This document shows, in pieces, positions 9,283 to 18,483 of a stretch of 64,000 nucleotides of DNA (within the stretch, counting starts at the first letter, position 1; each line of letters opens with the position of its first letter). The stretch comes from Hyphomicrobiales bacterium (GTDB lineage Bacteria; Pseudomonadota; Alphaproteobacteria; Rhizobiales; Beijerinckiaceae), in contig CAKNFP010000001.1 of the NCBI GenBank assembly GCA_930633525.1, positions 581,001 through 645,000 of the forward strand, given 5' to 3'. The position numbers were made by a program, and so were the translations under genes. The notes under the pieces are model-generated. The model was not told the DNA's origin. It worked only from the letters and a program-made list of their open reading frames with translations, and did not search any database.

Positions 9283-10634
9283 GAGGGGTTGCTTTCGGAG
9301 AGGCTGATGGATGCGCCGCCGCCATGGCTGTCACCCGAGCGGACTGCATGGGCGGCGGCCCTGGCGCCGTGACTCAGAGCTTGGCCGTGCATGCGCTGCG
9401 CCCAGGCCGGCGGGCCGTCGGTGGAAGCAGAGCTTGCCGGCGTGGGCGTGGCGCCGCCGCCGATCGTTCCCATGGTGGAGGTGCCGCCGGTCGTCTCGAA
9501 GCCGCCCTTGATGCCTTCGGCATGGCTGGATTTGAGGCTGTCGGCGGCGCGGGACACGGCGCGTTTCAGAGGGGAGACGGCGGCAGCTCCACCGGCGCGG
9601 GCGACGCCGCCAAGACCAGCCGCGACGCCCGAGGCGCCGCTTTCGCCCATGGAGGCGAGCGTATAGGCTGAGGAGGCGGCGCCGGCGGCCGATGCGCCGC
9701 CGCGCGTGAGCGCAGCCCCACCGGAGAGTGCGGCGCCGCCACCTCGCGCGGCGAGCATGGTCGCGCCGCCCGCCGCTATCGCAGCACCGCCGACGGCAAG
9801 GCCGGTGCCGATGGCAGCGCCGGCGCTGAGCTGCGGGCCGCCGGAGACAAGGCCGGTGGCGATGCCAGGCCCGAAGATGCCGAGGCCGAGAAGGGAAAGC
9901 GCGGCAAGCACGATGGCCATCGCATCGTCGATCGTCGGGGTCGCTCCGCCGAAGCCTGCGGTGAACTGGCCGAACAGGGTCGAGCCGATGCCGATGATGA
10001 CCGCCAGGACCAGCACCTTGATGCCGGACGAGATCACATTGCCCAGCACGCGCTCAGCCATGAACGCCGACTTGCCCCAGAGCCCGAATGGGATCAGCAC
10101 GAACCCCGCAAGCGTGGTCAGCTTGAATTCAATCAAAGTGACAAACAGCTGGATCGCCAGAATGAAGAAGGCGAGGATCACAAGCGCCCAGGCGAAGAAC
10201 AGGCAGAGGATTTGCACGAGGTTCTCGAAGACCGCGATCCAGCCCATCAGGTCCGAGATGGATTCGAGCAGCGGCCGGCCGGCATCGAGGCCGGTCTGGG
10301 CGACGCGGCCGGGACGCAACAGATCGGCGGTGGAGAATCCGGTGCCCGACGCCAAGAGGCCGAGGCCGGCGAAACTGTCGAAAATGATCTTCGCCAGGTT
10401 GTTCCAATTGGAAATCAGATAGGCAAACGCCCCGACGAAGATGGTCTTCTTGACCAGGCGCGCGATGATGTCGTCATCCGCGCCCCACGCCCAGAACAGC
10501 GCGGCCAGCGTGACGTCGATCACGATCAGGGTGGAGGCCAGGAAGGTGACTTCGCCGCCGAGCAGGCCGAAGCCGGAGTCGATATAGCTGGTGAATATGC
10601 CGAGGAAGCTATCAATAACGCCTGTGCCGCCCAT
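9279..10634 (-). CDS. trbL: conjugal transfer protein TrbL (VirB6-like)
   Basis: A 451-residue polytopic inner-membrane protein. At least six hydrophobic segments fill residues 20-270, including LASTLIVIDVTLAALFWAWGADDDI and FVLIPFGLWGKSAFMAERVLGNVISSGIKVLVLAVI, both characteristic of TrbL. The last 180 residues are low-complexity, rich in Gly, Ala and Ser, and end in a hydrophilic tail. It forms the membrane part of the channel with TrbE and TrbB. The start lies 3 nt after trbK. Confidence 0.92.
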   Translation of the reverse strand: MGGTGVIDSFLGIFTSYIDSGFGLLGGEVTFLASTLIVIDVTLAALFWAWGADDDIIARLVKKTIFVGAFAYLISNWNNLAKIIFDSFAGLGLLASGTGFSTADLLRPGRVAQTGLDAGRPLLESISDLMGWIAVFENLVQILCLFFAWALVILAFFILAIQLFVTLIEFKLTTLAGFVLIPFGLWGKSAFMAERVLGNVISSGIKVLVLAVIIGIGSTLFGQFTAGFGGATPTIDDAMAIVLAALSLLGLGIFGPGIATGLVSGGPQLSAGAAIGTGLAVGGAAIAAGGATMLAARGGGAALSGGAALTRGGASAAGAASSAYTLASMGESGASGVAAGLGGVARAGGAAAVSPLKRAVSRAADSLKSSHAEGIKGGFETTGGTSTMGTIGGGATPTPASSASTDGPPAWAQRMHGQALSHGARAAAHAVRSGDSHGGGASISLSESNPS

Positions 10635-10637
10635 GGT

Positions 10638-10925
10638 TCACCGCCCTTCGCGGGCTGCGTGCGACTCCGGCGCTGGCGAACGGCCAAGGAATCGATCGCG
10701 CGTTTCGGACCACACGCGCAGGCAGTCGGCATCATTGGCAGCGGCTTCGCCCAGCTCCTGGCAACGGCGTTGTTCAAGGCGAAGCGGGTCGGTCGACGGC
10801 TGAAGCGTCGGAGTGGAAGGCGCTGGCTCGACGTCTTCCTCGCGGGTCATTTCGATGATCGCCGCCGTGATGGCCACGGCGACGAATATAACGGCCGCAA
10901 GCCGGGCCAGCATCTTGCCATCCAT
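10638..10925 (-). CDS. trbK: TrbK-like small membrane protein (putative entry exclusion)
   Basis: A 95-residue protein with one N-terminal hydrophobic segment (LARLAAVIFVAVAITAAII) followed by a short periplasmic part with two Cys in a CxxL..CLRVW context (RRCQELGEAAANDADCLRVWSE). This matches the alternative TrbK class found between trbJ and trbL in rhizobial ICEs, proposed to act in entry exclusion against redundant transfer. The ATG at 10925 follows a GGGGGACGT ribosome-binding region. Assignment rests on position and the short motif; activity is inferred. Confidence 0.7.
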   Translation of the reverse strand: MDGKMLARLAAVIFVAVAITAAIIEMTREEDVEPAPSTPTLQPSTDPLRLEQRRCQELGEAAANDADCLRVWSETRDRFLGRSPAPESHAAREGR

Positions 10926-10947
10926 GACGTCCCCCTTTTCCGGCCCG

Positions 10948-11724
10948 TCAGCGATTGAACATCTGCGCATTGCCGGGCTGGTAGCCCGAACCCGGCGCGA
11001 GGAACCTTTGGCGCTGGATGCGGCCCTGTTCGGCCGCCGTGACGCGCTCGGCTTGCGATAGGGCATCCGCCCTTCCGTTGGCCGAGATCACGGCAATGAG
11101 GTCGGAGAGCTGCTGGCTTTGCAGTGCGAGAAGCTGGTTGCCGGCCTGGGTTGCCTGAAGGGCGCCGCTCGCGCCCTGGCTCTGGCCGACCAGCTCCGAC
11201 ATCTGGGAGCGGTTGGAGTCGATATTGCCGACCACGCCGGCCTGCACGCGCATCGCGTCCTGCAAGCCGCCGACCGTGTTTTCCCACCGACCGCGGGCAT
11301 CGGCGATCAACTGATTGTCGGTCGCCGTGAGGGAGAGCTTGCCGTAGTCCTGCTGGAACATGCGGTCGATCGACTGCACGTCGAAGGCCATGTTCTGCGC
11401 CTGGGAGAGAAGCTGCTGCGTGCGCTGGACGTTCTGCTGAAGTGTCTGAAGCGCGTTGAAGGGCAGGCTCGCCAGGTTTTTCGCCTGATTGATGAGCATC
11501 TGCGCTTCGTTCTGGAGCGATGTGATCTGATGGTTGATCTGCTCCAGCGTGCGCGCGGCGGTCAGCAAGTTCTCCGCGTGGTTGGTCGGGTCGTAGACGA
11601 TCCGGCCGAAGCCGAACAAGGCATGGGCCGGAGTTGTGAAGACCGGCGAAAGCGCCAGCGGCGCGGCAAGCGTCAGCGCGAGCAGCGAAGCGCCGGCGAG
11701 ACGGGGAAAGCGATGTCGGGTCAT
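10948..11724 (-). CDS. trbJ: conjugal transfer protein TrbJ (VirB5-like)
   Basis: A 258-residue secreted protein. The signal peptide ends at about residue 35 (TPAHA-LFGFG). The mature protein starts with the typical GFGRIVYDPTNHAENLLTAARTLEQI and is dominated by coiled-coil heptads (about residues 45-120 and 150-220). TrbJ/VirB5 proteins sit at the pilus tip or surface. The start overlaps the trbE stop by 4 nt. Confidence 0.92.
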   Translation of the reverse strand: MTRHRFPRLAGASLLALTLAAPLALSPVFTTPAHALFGFGRIVYDPTNHAENLLTAARTLEQINHQITSLQNEAQMLINQAKNLASLPFNALQTLQQNVQRTQQLLSQAQNMAFDVQSIDRMFQQDYGKLSLTATDNQLIADARGRWENTVGGLQDAMRVQAGVVGNIDSNRSQMSELVGQSQGASGALQATQAGNQLLALQSQQLSDLIAVISANGRADALSQAERVTAAEQGRIQRQRFLAPGSGYQPGNAQMFNR

Positions 11725-14243
11725 GGCATGATCTCCTCTGGGTCGAGTTCAAGGGCATCGGTGAGGTCGAGCGCCGCCGCGAGCGCCGCGTCGGGCGCGA
11801 GGGGCTCCGCAGCGGCGGCGATATTGGTGAGGTTGGGAATGAGATCGGCCGCCCATTCGACGCCGCGCGCCGTGAGCCATGCGGCGAGGAAACCGTCGCG
11901 GCCATGCTCGGCGAGGATGTCGGCGATCAATGCCTGGTCGGACTTGGAGGATGCCGCGCAGAGCGCCAGGCCGACTTCGGAAAGGCCCAGCTCGAACAGC
12001 CGGTTTCCCCGCCGGCTCTGGCAGTAGTAGTCCCGCTTCGGGATGGCGCGGGCGAGGATCTCGATCTGCCGGTCGTTGAGGCCGAAGCGCCGGTAGATCG
12101 CGGTGATCTGCGGCTCGACGGCGCGGTCGTTGGGCAGGAGCAGTCGGGTCGGGCAGCTTTCGATGATCGCCGGCGCGATCGTGCTCTTTTCGAGCTGGGC
12201 CAGCGACTGCGTGGCGAAGACGACGGATGCGTTCTTCTTCCTGAGCGTGACCAGCCATTCGGCGAGTTGCTTGGAAAAAGCCGGATCGCCGAGCGCCAGC
12301 CAGCCCTCGTCGATGACGATCATCGTCGGGCGACCATCGAGGCGGTCGGCGATCCGGTGGAAAAGATAGGCGAGGACCGCGGGCGCGGCCCCGGTGTCGA
12401 GTAGCCCTTCCGTCTCGAAGGCCACGACTGAAGCGTTGCCGAGGTTTTCTGCCTCCGCGTCGAGCAGCCGGCCATAGGGACCGCCGACGCAATAGGGCTG
12501 GATGGCGAGCTTGAGGTCGTTGGACTGGAGTAGCACCGACAGGCCGGTGATGGTGCGCTCCTCGATCGGGGCCGAGGCGAGCGAGGACAGCGCGGTCCAG
12601 ATATGTTCCTTGGCTTCAGGGGTGATCGTGACGCCTTCGCGCTGGAGGATCGCCACGATCCAGTCCGCCGCCCAGGCGCGGTCCTGCGTCTGCTCGATGC
12701 GGGCGAGCGGCTGGAGGGAGACCGAGCCGTCGGCGCTCTCGGTCAGTCGGCCGCCGAGGTCGTGCCAATCGCCACCCATGGCCAAGGCGGCGGCCCTGAT
12801 GGAGCCCCCGAAATCGAAGGCGAAGATTTGCGATCCCGCGTAGCGGCGGAATTGCAAGGCCATGAGCGCCAGCAGCACGCTCTTGCCGGCGCCGGTCGGG
12901 CCGACCATGAGCGTGTGGCCAACATCGCCGACATGAAGTGAGAGCCGGAAAGGGGTCGATCCTTCGGTCCTGCCATAGAGCAGCGGGGGTGCGCCAAAGT
13001 GATCGTCCCTTTCCGGCCCCGCCCACACGGCGGACGAAGGGACCGTGTGGGCAAGGTTGAGCGTCGAGATCGGAGGCTGACGCACATTGGCGTAGGCATG
13101 GCCCGGCAGCGAGCCGAGCCAGGCGTCGACGGCATTGACCGTCTCGACCATGACGCTGAAATCGCGGGACTGGACGACCTTCTCGACTAGCCGCAGCTTT
13201 TCGTCGGCGCGGCGGGCGTCCTCGTCCCAGACCGTGACGGTTGCGGTGACATAGGCGATGCCGGCAATGTCCGCGCCGAGTTCCTGAAGCGCGAGATCCG
13301 CATCGGCGGCCTTGTTGGCCGCGTCGGTGTCGACGAGCGCCGATTGCTCGTTGGTCATCACCTCTTTCAGAATGGCGGCGATGCTCTTGCGCTTCGCGAA
13401 CCACTGGCGGCGGATTTTCGTGAGCAGCCTGGTCGCGTCCGTCTTGTCCATCAGGATCGCGCGGGTGGACCAGCGATAGGGGAAAGCCAGCCGGTTGAGA
13501 TCGTCGAGCAGGCCGGGCGTGGTGACGCTCGGGAACCCGGTGATGGTGAGGACGCGCAGATGCGCGGAGCCAAGGCGCGGTTCGAGCCCGCCGGTGAGCG
13601 CCTCATCGGCGAGCAGCGCGTCGAGATAGATCGGCGTCTCCGGCACGCGGACGCGATGCCGTTTGGTCGAGACGGTCGAATGGAGATAGGTCAGCGTTTC
13701 GCCGTCGGTGAGCCAGCGGCACTCGGGCATGAAGCCGTCCAAGAGGGCCAGCACGCGGTCGGTGCGGTCCACAAAGCCGCGCACCAGCTCCCAGGGATTG
13801 ACGCCAGAGGTCTCGCGGCCCTCGTAGAGCCAGCTTTCAGCGCGGGCCGCGTCCTCGGCCGGCGGCAGCCAGAGGAAGGTCAGGTAGTAGTCCGAGACGA
13901 AATGACTGCCTGCTTCCTCGAAATCGGCCTTGCGCTCAGCGTCGACCAGAGCGGACGCCGGATCGGGAAAGACGTCGTTCGGATAGGTCGCCGCTTCCTT
14001 GCGCTGTGCCTCCACGAAAATGCACCAGCCGGAGCCGAGGCGTCGGAAAGCGTTGTTCAGCCGGTTGGCGACGCCGACCAGCTCGGCGGCGACGGCGGAG
14101 TCGAGGTCCGGACCGCGGAATCTGGCGGTTCGCTGGAAGCTGCCATCCTTGTTCAGCACCACGCCTTCGCCGACCAGCGCCACCCAGGGCAGGAAGTCGG
14201 CGAGGCGCGTGGCGGTGCGGCGATATTCGGCGAGGTTCATCAT
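11721..14243 (-). CDS. trbE: conjugal transfer ATPase TrbE (VirB4-like)
   Basis: An 840-residue motor ATPase of the mating channel. The N-terminal CagE/TrbE region starts NLAEYRRTATRLADFLPW. Walker A is GPTGAGKS near residue 446 and Walker B MIVIDEGWLALGD near residue 638. The end includes the IYRRFGLNDRQIEILARAIPKRDYY segment of TrbE proteins. Two adjacent ATGs (14243 and 14240) are possible starts. It follows trbD by 10 nt. Confidence 0.95.
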   Translation of the reverse strand: MMNLAEYRRTATRLADFLPWVALVGEGVVLNKDGSFQRTARFRGPDLDSAVAAELVGVANRLNNAFRRLGSGWCIFVEAQRKEAATYPNDVFPDPASALVDAERKADFEEAGSHFVSDYYLTFLWLPPAEDAARAESWLYEGRETSGVNPWELVRGFVDRTDRVLALLDGFMPECRWLTDGETLTYLHSTVSTKRHRVRVPETPIYLDALLADEALTGGLEPRLGSAHLRVLTITGFPSVTTPGLLDDLNRLAFPYRWSTRAILMDKTDATRLLTKIRRQWFAKRKSIAAILKEVMTNEQSALVDTDAANKAADADLALQELGADIAGIAYVTATVTVWDEDARRADEKLRLVEKVVQSRDFSVMVETVNAVDAWLGSLPGHAYANVRQPPISTLNLAHTVPSSAVWAGPERDDHFGAPPLLYGRTEGSTPFRLSLHVGDVGHTLMVGPTGAGKSVLLALMALQFRRYAGSQIFAFDFGGSIRAAALAMGGDWHDLGGRLTESADGSVSLQPLARIEQTQDRAWAADWIVAILQREGVTITPEAKEHIWTALSSLASAPIEERTITGLSVLLQSNDLKLAIQPYCVGGPYGRLLDAEAENLGNASVVAFETEGLLDTGAAPAVLAYLFHRIADRLDGRPTMIVIDEGWLALGDPAFSKQLAEWLVTLRKKNASVVFATQSLAQLEKSTIAPAIIESCPTRLLLPNDRAVEPQITAIYRRFGLNDRQIEILARAIPKRDYYCQSRRGNRLFELGLSEVGLALCAASSKSDQALIADILAEHGRDGFLAAWLTARGVEWAADLIPNLTNIAAAAEPLAPDAALAAALDLTDALELDPEEIMP

Positions 14244-14253
14244 TGCGGCCGCC

Positions 14254-14535
14254 TCACACCGATAGATGGCCGGGGACGCGCAGATGCCGGCGCACGACCT
14301 CCGCGAAGAGGGGATCGCGCTTCGCTGCCCAGACGGCTGCGAGATGACCGACGGCCCAGATCAGGATGCCGGCGAGCCAGAGCTGGAGGCCGAGACCGAT
14401 GGCCCCGGCCAATGTCCCGTTGAGGATTGCCACCGAACGCGGCGCACCGCCGAGCAGGATGGGTTCGCTCAGGGCGCGATGAACCGGGACAGTGAATCCC
14501 GGCACCGCGTCAAGCTGTTCGAGGGCGGCGGCCAT
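14254..14535 (-). CDS. trbD: conjugal transfer protein TrbD (VirB3-like)
   Basis: A 93-residue inner-membrane protein with the TrbD signature PGFTVPVHRALSEPILLGGAPRS, two hydrophobic segments (about residues 38-68) and a basic end (AAKRDPLFAEVVRRHLRVPGHL). It helps pilus assembly together with TrbE. It overlaps the trbC stop by one base. Confidence 0.9.
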   Translation of the reverse strand: MAAALEQLDAVPGFTVPVHRALSEPILLGGAPRSVAILNGTLAGAIGLGLQLWLAGILIWAVGHLAAVWAAKRDPLFAEVVRRHLRVPGHLSV

Positions 14536-14864
14536 CAGATCACGACCCCGCCGCCAAAGCTGAAGAAACTCAAAAAGAAGGAGCTGGCGGCGAACGCGAT
14601 CGAGATCCCGAAAACAATCTGGATCAACTTGCGGAAACCGCCGCCGGTGTCACCGAAAGCCAGCGTCAGCCCGGTGACGATGATGATGATGACGGCGACG
14701 ATCTTGGCCACCGGGCCTTCGACGGATTCGAGGATTTTCTGCAAAGGTGCTTCCCAAGGCATGGAGGAGCCTGAGGCGAGAGCCGGCGAAGTCAGAAGCG
14801 CTGCCCAGGTGAAGGCGGTGGCGGTTGCGATAGAACGGCGGAAGCGGAAGGCGCGACGGATCAT
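14535..14864 (-). CDS. trbC: conjugal transfer pilin TrbC (VirB2-like)
   Basis: A 109-residue prepilin. A long signal sequence (to about residue 31, ALASGSS) is followed by PWEAPLQKILESVEGPVAKIV and two hydrophobic helices separated by GDTGGGFRK, the usual layout of TrbC/VirB2 pilins. In related systems the mature pilin is trimmed by the TraF peptidase, which is encoded 7 kb upstream in the same element. It overlaps trbB by 4 nt. Confidence 0.9.
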   Translation of the reverse strand: MIRRAFRFRRSIATATAFTWAALLTSPALASGSSMPWEAPLQKILESVEGPVAKIVAVIIIIVTGLTLAFGDTGGGFRKLIQIVFGISIAFAASSFFLSFFSFGGGVVI

Positions 14865-15859
14865 GCGGTGTCTCCTGAGTGGTTTGTCGGGATGAGGTCT
14901 GGAAAAGCGGGCGAGAGCTGGTAGTCGCCGTCCGGGCCGAGGCCCTCGACGCGGGTCAGCTCGGAGAGGCGTCGGGCGATGCCTCGGCCGGAGAGGACGG
15001 CAACGAGGTCGATCGTCTCGGCGATCATCGCGCGAGGAACGGTGACGACGGCTTCCTGAATGAGCTGTTCGAGGCGGCGTAGCGCACCGATGCCGGAGCC
15101 GGCATGAATCGTGCCGATGCCGCCGGGATGGCCCGTCCCCCAGGCTTTGAGGAGGTCGAGTGCCTCGGCGCCGCGGACCTCGCCGATGGGGATGCGGTCG
15201 GGGCGCAGACGCAGCGAGGACCGGACCAGATCGGAGAGTGTCGCCACCCCGTCCTTAGTGCGCAGGGCAACGAGATTCGGCGCTGCACATTGAAGTTCGC
15301 GTGTGTCTTCGATGATGACGACACGATCCTGCGTCTTGGCGACCTCGGACAAGAGCGCATTGGTCAAGGTGGTTTTGCCCGTCGAGGTGCCGCCCGCCAC
15401 CAAAATGTTGGCGCGCGCAGCGACGGCGTGGCGCAGAGCCGCGGCCTGCGCGTCAGACATGATCCCGGAGGCGGCGTAATCGTCGAGCGTGAAAATCGCG
15501 ACCGCCGGCTTGCGGATGGCGAAGGTCGGCGCGGCTACGACGGGTGGAAGCAGGCCCTCGAAGCGTTCGCCGGTTTCGGGCAGTTCGGCCGAGACGCGCG
15601 GAGAGCGGGCATGTACCTCGGCGCCGACGTGATGGGCGACCAGCCGGACGATACGCTCGCCGTCTTCCGGGGTCAGCTGCTCGCCGGTGTCGGACAGGCC
15701 CTCGGAGAGACGGTCGGCCCAGATGCGCCCATCTGGGTTCAGCATTACCTCGACGATGGACTTGTCGAGCAGGAGGTTCGAGATGGCAGGCCCGAGCGCC
15801 GTTCGGAGCATCCGCGCGCCGCGCTCGTAGGTTGCCTGTTTCCGGTTGTGGCCTGCCAT
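14861..15859 (-). CDS. trbB: conjugal transfer ATPase TrbB (VirB11-like)
   Basis: A 332-residue hexameric traffic ATPase. Walker A is GGTSTGKTT near residues 155-163, the Asp box is [12 protein letters not shown], and the Walker B-like region is [29 protein letters not shown] with the following HAGS His box. It energises pilus assembly at the inner membrane. It is the first gene of the trb operon; the 176-nt gap upstream (15860-16035) separates it from the ribbon-helix-helix gene and may hold its promoter, though no convincing -35/-10 pair was identified. Confidence 0.94.
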   Translation of the reverse strand: MAGHNRKQATYERGARMLRTALGPAISNLLLDKSIVEVMLNPDGRIWADRLSEGLSDTGEQLTPEDGERIVRLVAHHVGAEVHARSPRVSAELPETGERFEGLLPPVVAAPTFAIRKPAVAIFTLDDYAASGIMSDAQAAALRHAVAARANILVAGGTSTGKTTLTNALLSEVAKTQDRVVIIEDTRELQCAAPNLVALRTKDGVATLSDLVRSSLRLRPDRIPIGEVRGAEALDLLKAWGTGHPGGIGTIHAGSGIGALRRLEQLIQEAVVTVPRAMIAETIDLVAVLSGRGIARRLSELTRVEGLGPDGDYQLSPAFPDLIPTNHSGDTA

Positions 15860-16035
15860 CTCGTCCCCTTTCCGGGGATGAGGCGAAGGCGGTCCCCGGA
15901 TGGGGATGACTAAAAGGACGGCAAAACGGGCTGATTCAACAAGTTTCGGTCGTAGTAGTAGCGCAGCGAAGTAATACAGGAGAACGGCGGATTCGCCCGG
16001 CGGTTAAGACGCTGGATCGGGCCAGTATCGGCGAA

Positions 16036-16461
16036 TCAGTCATCGGTGCTCTCCTTGCCTGGAGCGATGTCGTCGGGGATCTCGCTCAGGAAGCTGCTGC
16101 CCTGCTGGAGCCGTATGGCGAGCGTCTGAACAAAGACCTCGAACCGCTCCCTGCCCTTAACCTGGGCGGTCGCGTGAGCCTCGGAGGGCAGCGGCGGGGT
16201 AATGGTCAGCCAGTGGCGGATGAACAGCGCCAGCGTGTCGGCCGTCAGCCGCACGTCGCGTTCCAGCCGCGCCGTCTGGCGGGACAGGCGATCGAGCCGG
16301 CGCGTGAAGGCGGCTTCGCGCGTGTCCAGGGCGTCGGGAGACAGGAACGAGGCGATGGCCGCTTCGGCGACCGCCGAGCGCGACAGCTTGCGGCGGTCGG
16401 CGAGGTCGTTGAGCCGGGCGAGCAGTTCGGCGGGAAGAGTCAGGCATAGGCGTTCGCGCAA
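16036..16461 (-). CDS. ribbon-helix-helix (CopG-like) regulator
   Basis: A 141-residue protein with an N-terminal ribbon-helix-helix motif (LCLTLPAELLARLNDLADRRKLSRSAVAEAAIASFL) and a helical C-terminal part that probably oligomerises. Such genes stand between traG and trbB in this ICE family and are annotated as CopG-like regulators. It starts 9 nt after the traG stop, so it is co-transcribed with the coupling protein. The likely job is control of the tra/trb genes or an accessory function at oriT; no target site can be named. Confidence 0.8.
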   Translation of the reverse strand: MRERLCLTLPAELLARLNDLADRRKLSRSAVAEAAIASFLSPDALDTREAAFTRRLDRLSRQTARLERDVRLTADTLALFIRHWLTITPPLPSEAHATAQVKGRERFEVFVQTLAIRLQQGSSFLSEIPDDIAPGKESTDD

Positions 16462-16470
16462 GGTCGTTCC

Positions 16471-18468
16471 TCACATATCAATGGTGTCGTTCGGGTCCAT
16501 GGAGACTTGCCGGGCGAGGCCGCGCATCTGGCGGCGCATGGCTTGACGCTGCCGGGCGATGTCTTCCTGATCGTCGCCGAGTAGGTGCCTAAACTCGTTC
16601 TCGGGCTCCGGCTCCTTCTTCTCGTGGACGATCTCCACATGGTCCGGCAGCTCCGGTTCCCGGCGCAAGCTCGAATTGGCCTTGTCCTCGTCCTGGTCGG
16701 TCGGCTCGGTAGCCGCGACCAGCGCCGCATCGGGTTTCAGAGGCTTGAGCGCCGACCAGCCATCCGGTCGCGCGCTGACGGCGATCTTTGCCGGATCGGG
16801 TGGCGGCAGGATGCGTTCCATGAGGCGGGGGTCGGTATAATAGCGCGCCTTCTTCGCGCGGATCGGCGGCGTTCCCGCCACCATGACGATCTCGTCGTCA
16901 GGCGGGAGCTGCATAATCTCTCCGGGAGTCAGGAGCTGGCGGGCGGTTTCGGAGCGTGACACCATGATGTGGCCGAGCCACGGCGCCAGGCGGCTGCCGG
17001 CAAAGTTCTGCATCGCCTTCATTTCGGTCGCCGTACCGAGGGCATCGGATACACGCTTGGCGGTCCTCTCGTCATTGGTGGCGAAGCTCACCCTGACATG
17101 GCAATTGTCGAGGATCGCATTATTCGCCCCGTACGCTTTCTCGATCTGATTCAAGCTCTGTGCAATGAGGAAGCTCTTGATCCCGTAGCCGGCGAGGAAG
17201 GCCAGTGAAGATTCGAAAAAGTCCAATCTGCCCAAGGCTGGAAATTCGTCGAGCAGCATCAGGACGCGGTGCCGCCGGTCCTTGGTATGGAGGTCTTCCG
17301 TCAATCGCCGCCCGATCTGATTCAGCACGAGACGAATGAGCGGCTTGGTGCGCGAAATGTCCGAGGGCGGAACGACTAGAAACAGCGTCGAGGGCTTCGG
17401 GTCGACGATCAAATCGGCGATGCGCCAGTCGCAGCGCGAGGTCACGGCCGCGACCACCGGGTCGCGGTAGAGACCCAGGAAGCTCATGGCGGTAGACAGC
17501 ACGCCGGAGCGTTCGTTGTCCGACTTGTTGAGCAGTTCCCGCGCTGTCGACGCGACTACCGGATGCGGCCCCGCCTCGCCGAGATGGCGGGTGGCCATCA
17601 TGGCATCCAGCGTCGCTTCGATCGTGCGGCGCGGATCGGAAAGGAAAGCAGCGACGCCGGCGAGCGTCTTGTCCAGCTCCGCATAGAGGACGTGTAGGAT
17701 CGCGCCGACCAAGAGCGAATGGGACGTCTTCTCCCAATGATTCCGCTTCTCAAGGCTTCCTTCGGGATCGACCAGCACGTCGGCGACGTTCTGGACGTCG
17801 CGCACCTCCCATTCGCCGCGCCGCACCTCGAGCAAGGGATTGTAGGCAGCGGAAGAGGCATTGGTCGGATCGAACAGTAGGACACGGCCATGCTTCGCCC
17901 GGAAGCCGGCGGTGAGCTGCCAGTTCTCGCCCTTGATGTCGTGAACGATGCAGCTCCCCGGCCACGTCAGCAATGATGGCACGACCAACCCGACCCCTTT
18001 GCCGGATCGTGTCGGCGCAAAGCACAAGATGTGCTCGGGACCGTCATGCCGCAAATAGTCCCGCTCGTAGCGGCCAAGGACCACGCCGTCCGGCCCGAGC
18101 AGGCCGGTACGCTCGATCTCCGTGCGGTCGGCCCATCGCGCCGAGCCGTAGGTGTCGATGTCGTTGGCCTCGCGGGCACGCATCACCGACATGGTGATGG
18201 CGACGGCGATGGCGATGAAGCCGCCCGACGCCGCGATGATGCCGCCCTCGGCGAAGATGCGCGGGGCGTAGGCATCATAGAAATACCACCACCAGAACAG
18301 CGACGGCGGATAATAGACTGGCCAGCCCGCGATCTCGAACCAGGCGGGGCCGAGCTGCGGCTGGAAGCCGAGCCGGAAGGCGACCCATTGCGTGCCGCCC
18401 CAGATCGAGGCGAGCACGATCAGGAAGACGATGCTGATCTGGCCCCAGAGGATTTTCGTGCCGGTCAT
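16471..18468 (-). CDS. traG: type IV coupling protein TraG (VirD4-like)
   Basis: A 665-residue coupling ATPase that hands the relaxase-DNA complex to the mating channel. Two N-terminal membrane helices (about residues 8-30 and 75-95) are followed by the TraG signature (DTYGSARWADRTEIERTGLLG), Walker A APTRSGKGVG near residue 150 and Walker B VLMLLDEFPALGRLDF near residue 400. The C-terminal 120 residues are charged and variable, as expected for the substrate-contacting tail. It starts 15 nt after the relaxase gene. Confidence 0.94.
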   Translation of the reverse strand: MTGTKILWGQISIVFLIVLASIWGGTQWVAFRLGFQPQLGPAWFEIAGWPVYYPPSLFWWWYFYDAYAPRIFAEGGIIAASGGFIAIAVAITMSVMRAREANDIDTYGSARWADRTEIERTGLLGPDGVVLGRYERDYLRHDGPEHILCFAPTRSGKGVGLVVPSLLTWPGSCIVHDIKGENWQLTAGFRAKHGRVLLFDPTNASSAAYNPLLEVRRGEWEVRDVQNVADVLVDPEGSLEKRNHWEKTSHSLLVGAILHVLYAELDKTLAGVAAFLSDPRRTIEATLDAMMATRHLGEAGPHPVVASTARELLNKSDNERSGVLSTAMSFLGLYRDPVVAAVTSRCDWRIADLIVDPKPSTLFLVVPPSDISRTKPLIRLVLNQIGRRLTEDLHTKDRRHRVLMLLDEFPALGRLDFFESSLAFLAGYGIKSFLIAQSLNQIEKAYGANNAILDNCHVRVSFATNDERTAKRVSDALGTATEMKAMQNFAGSRLAPWLGHIMVSRSETARQLLTPGEIMQLPPDDEIVMVAGTPPIRAKKARYYTDPRLMERILPPPDPAKIAVSARPDGWSALKPLKPDAALVAATEPTDQDEDKANSSLRREPELPDHVEIVHEKKEPEPENEFRHLLGDDQEDIARQRQAMRRQMRGLARQVSMDPNDTIDM

Positions 18469-18483
18469 GGGAGACTCCTTTCG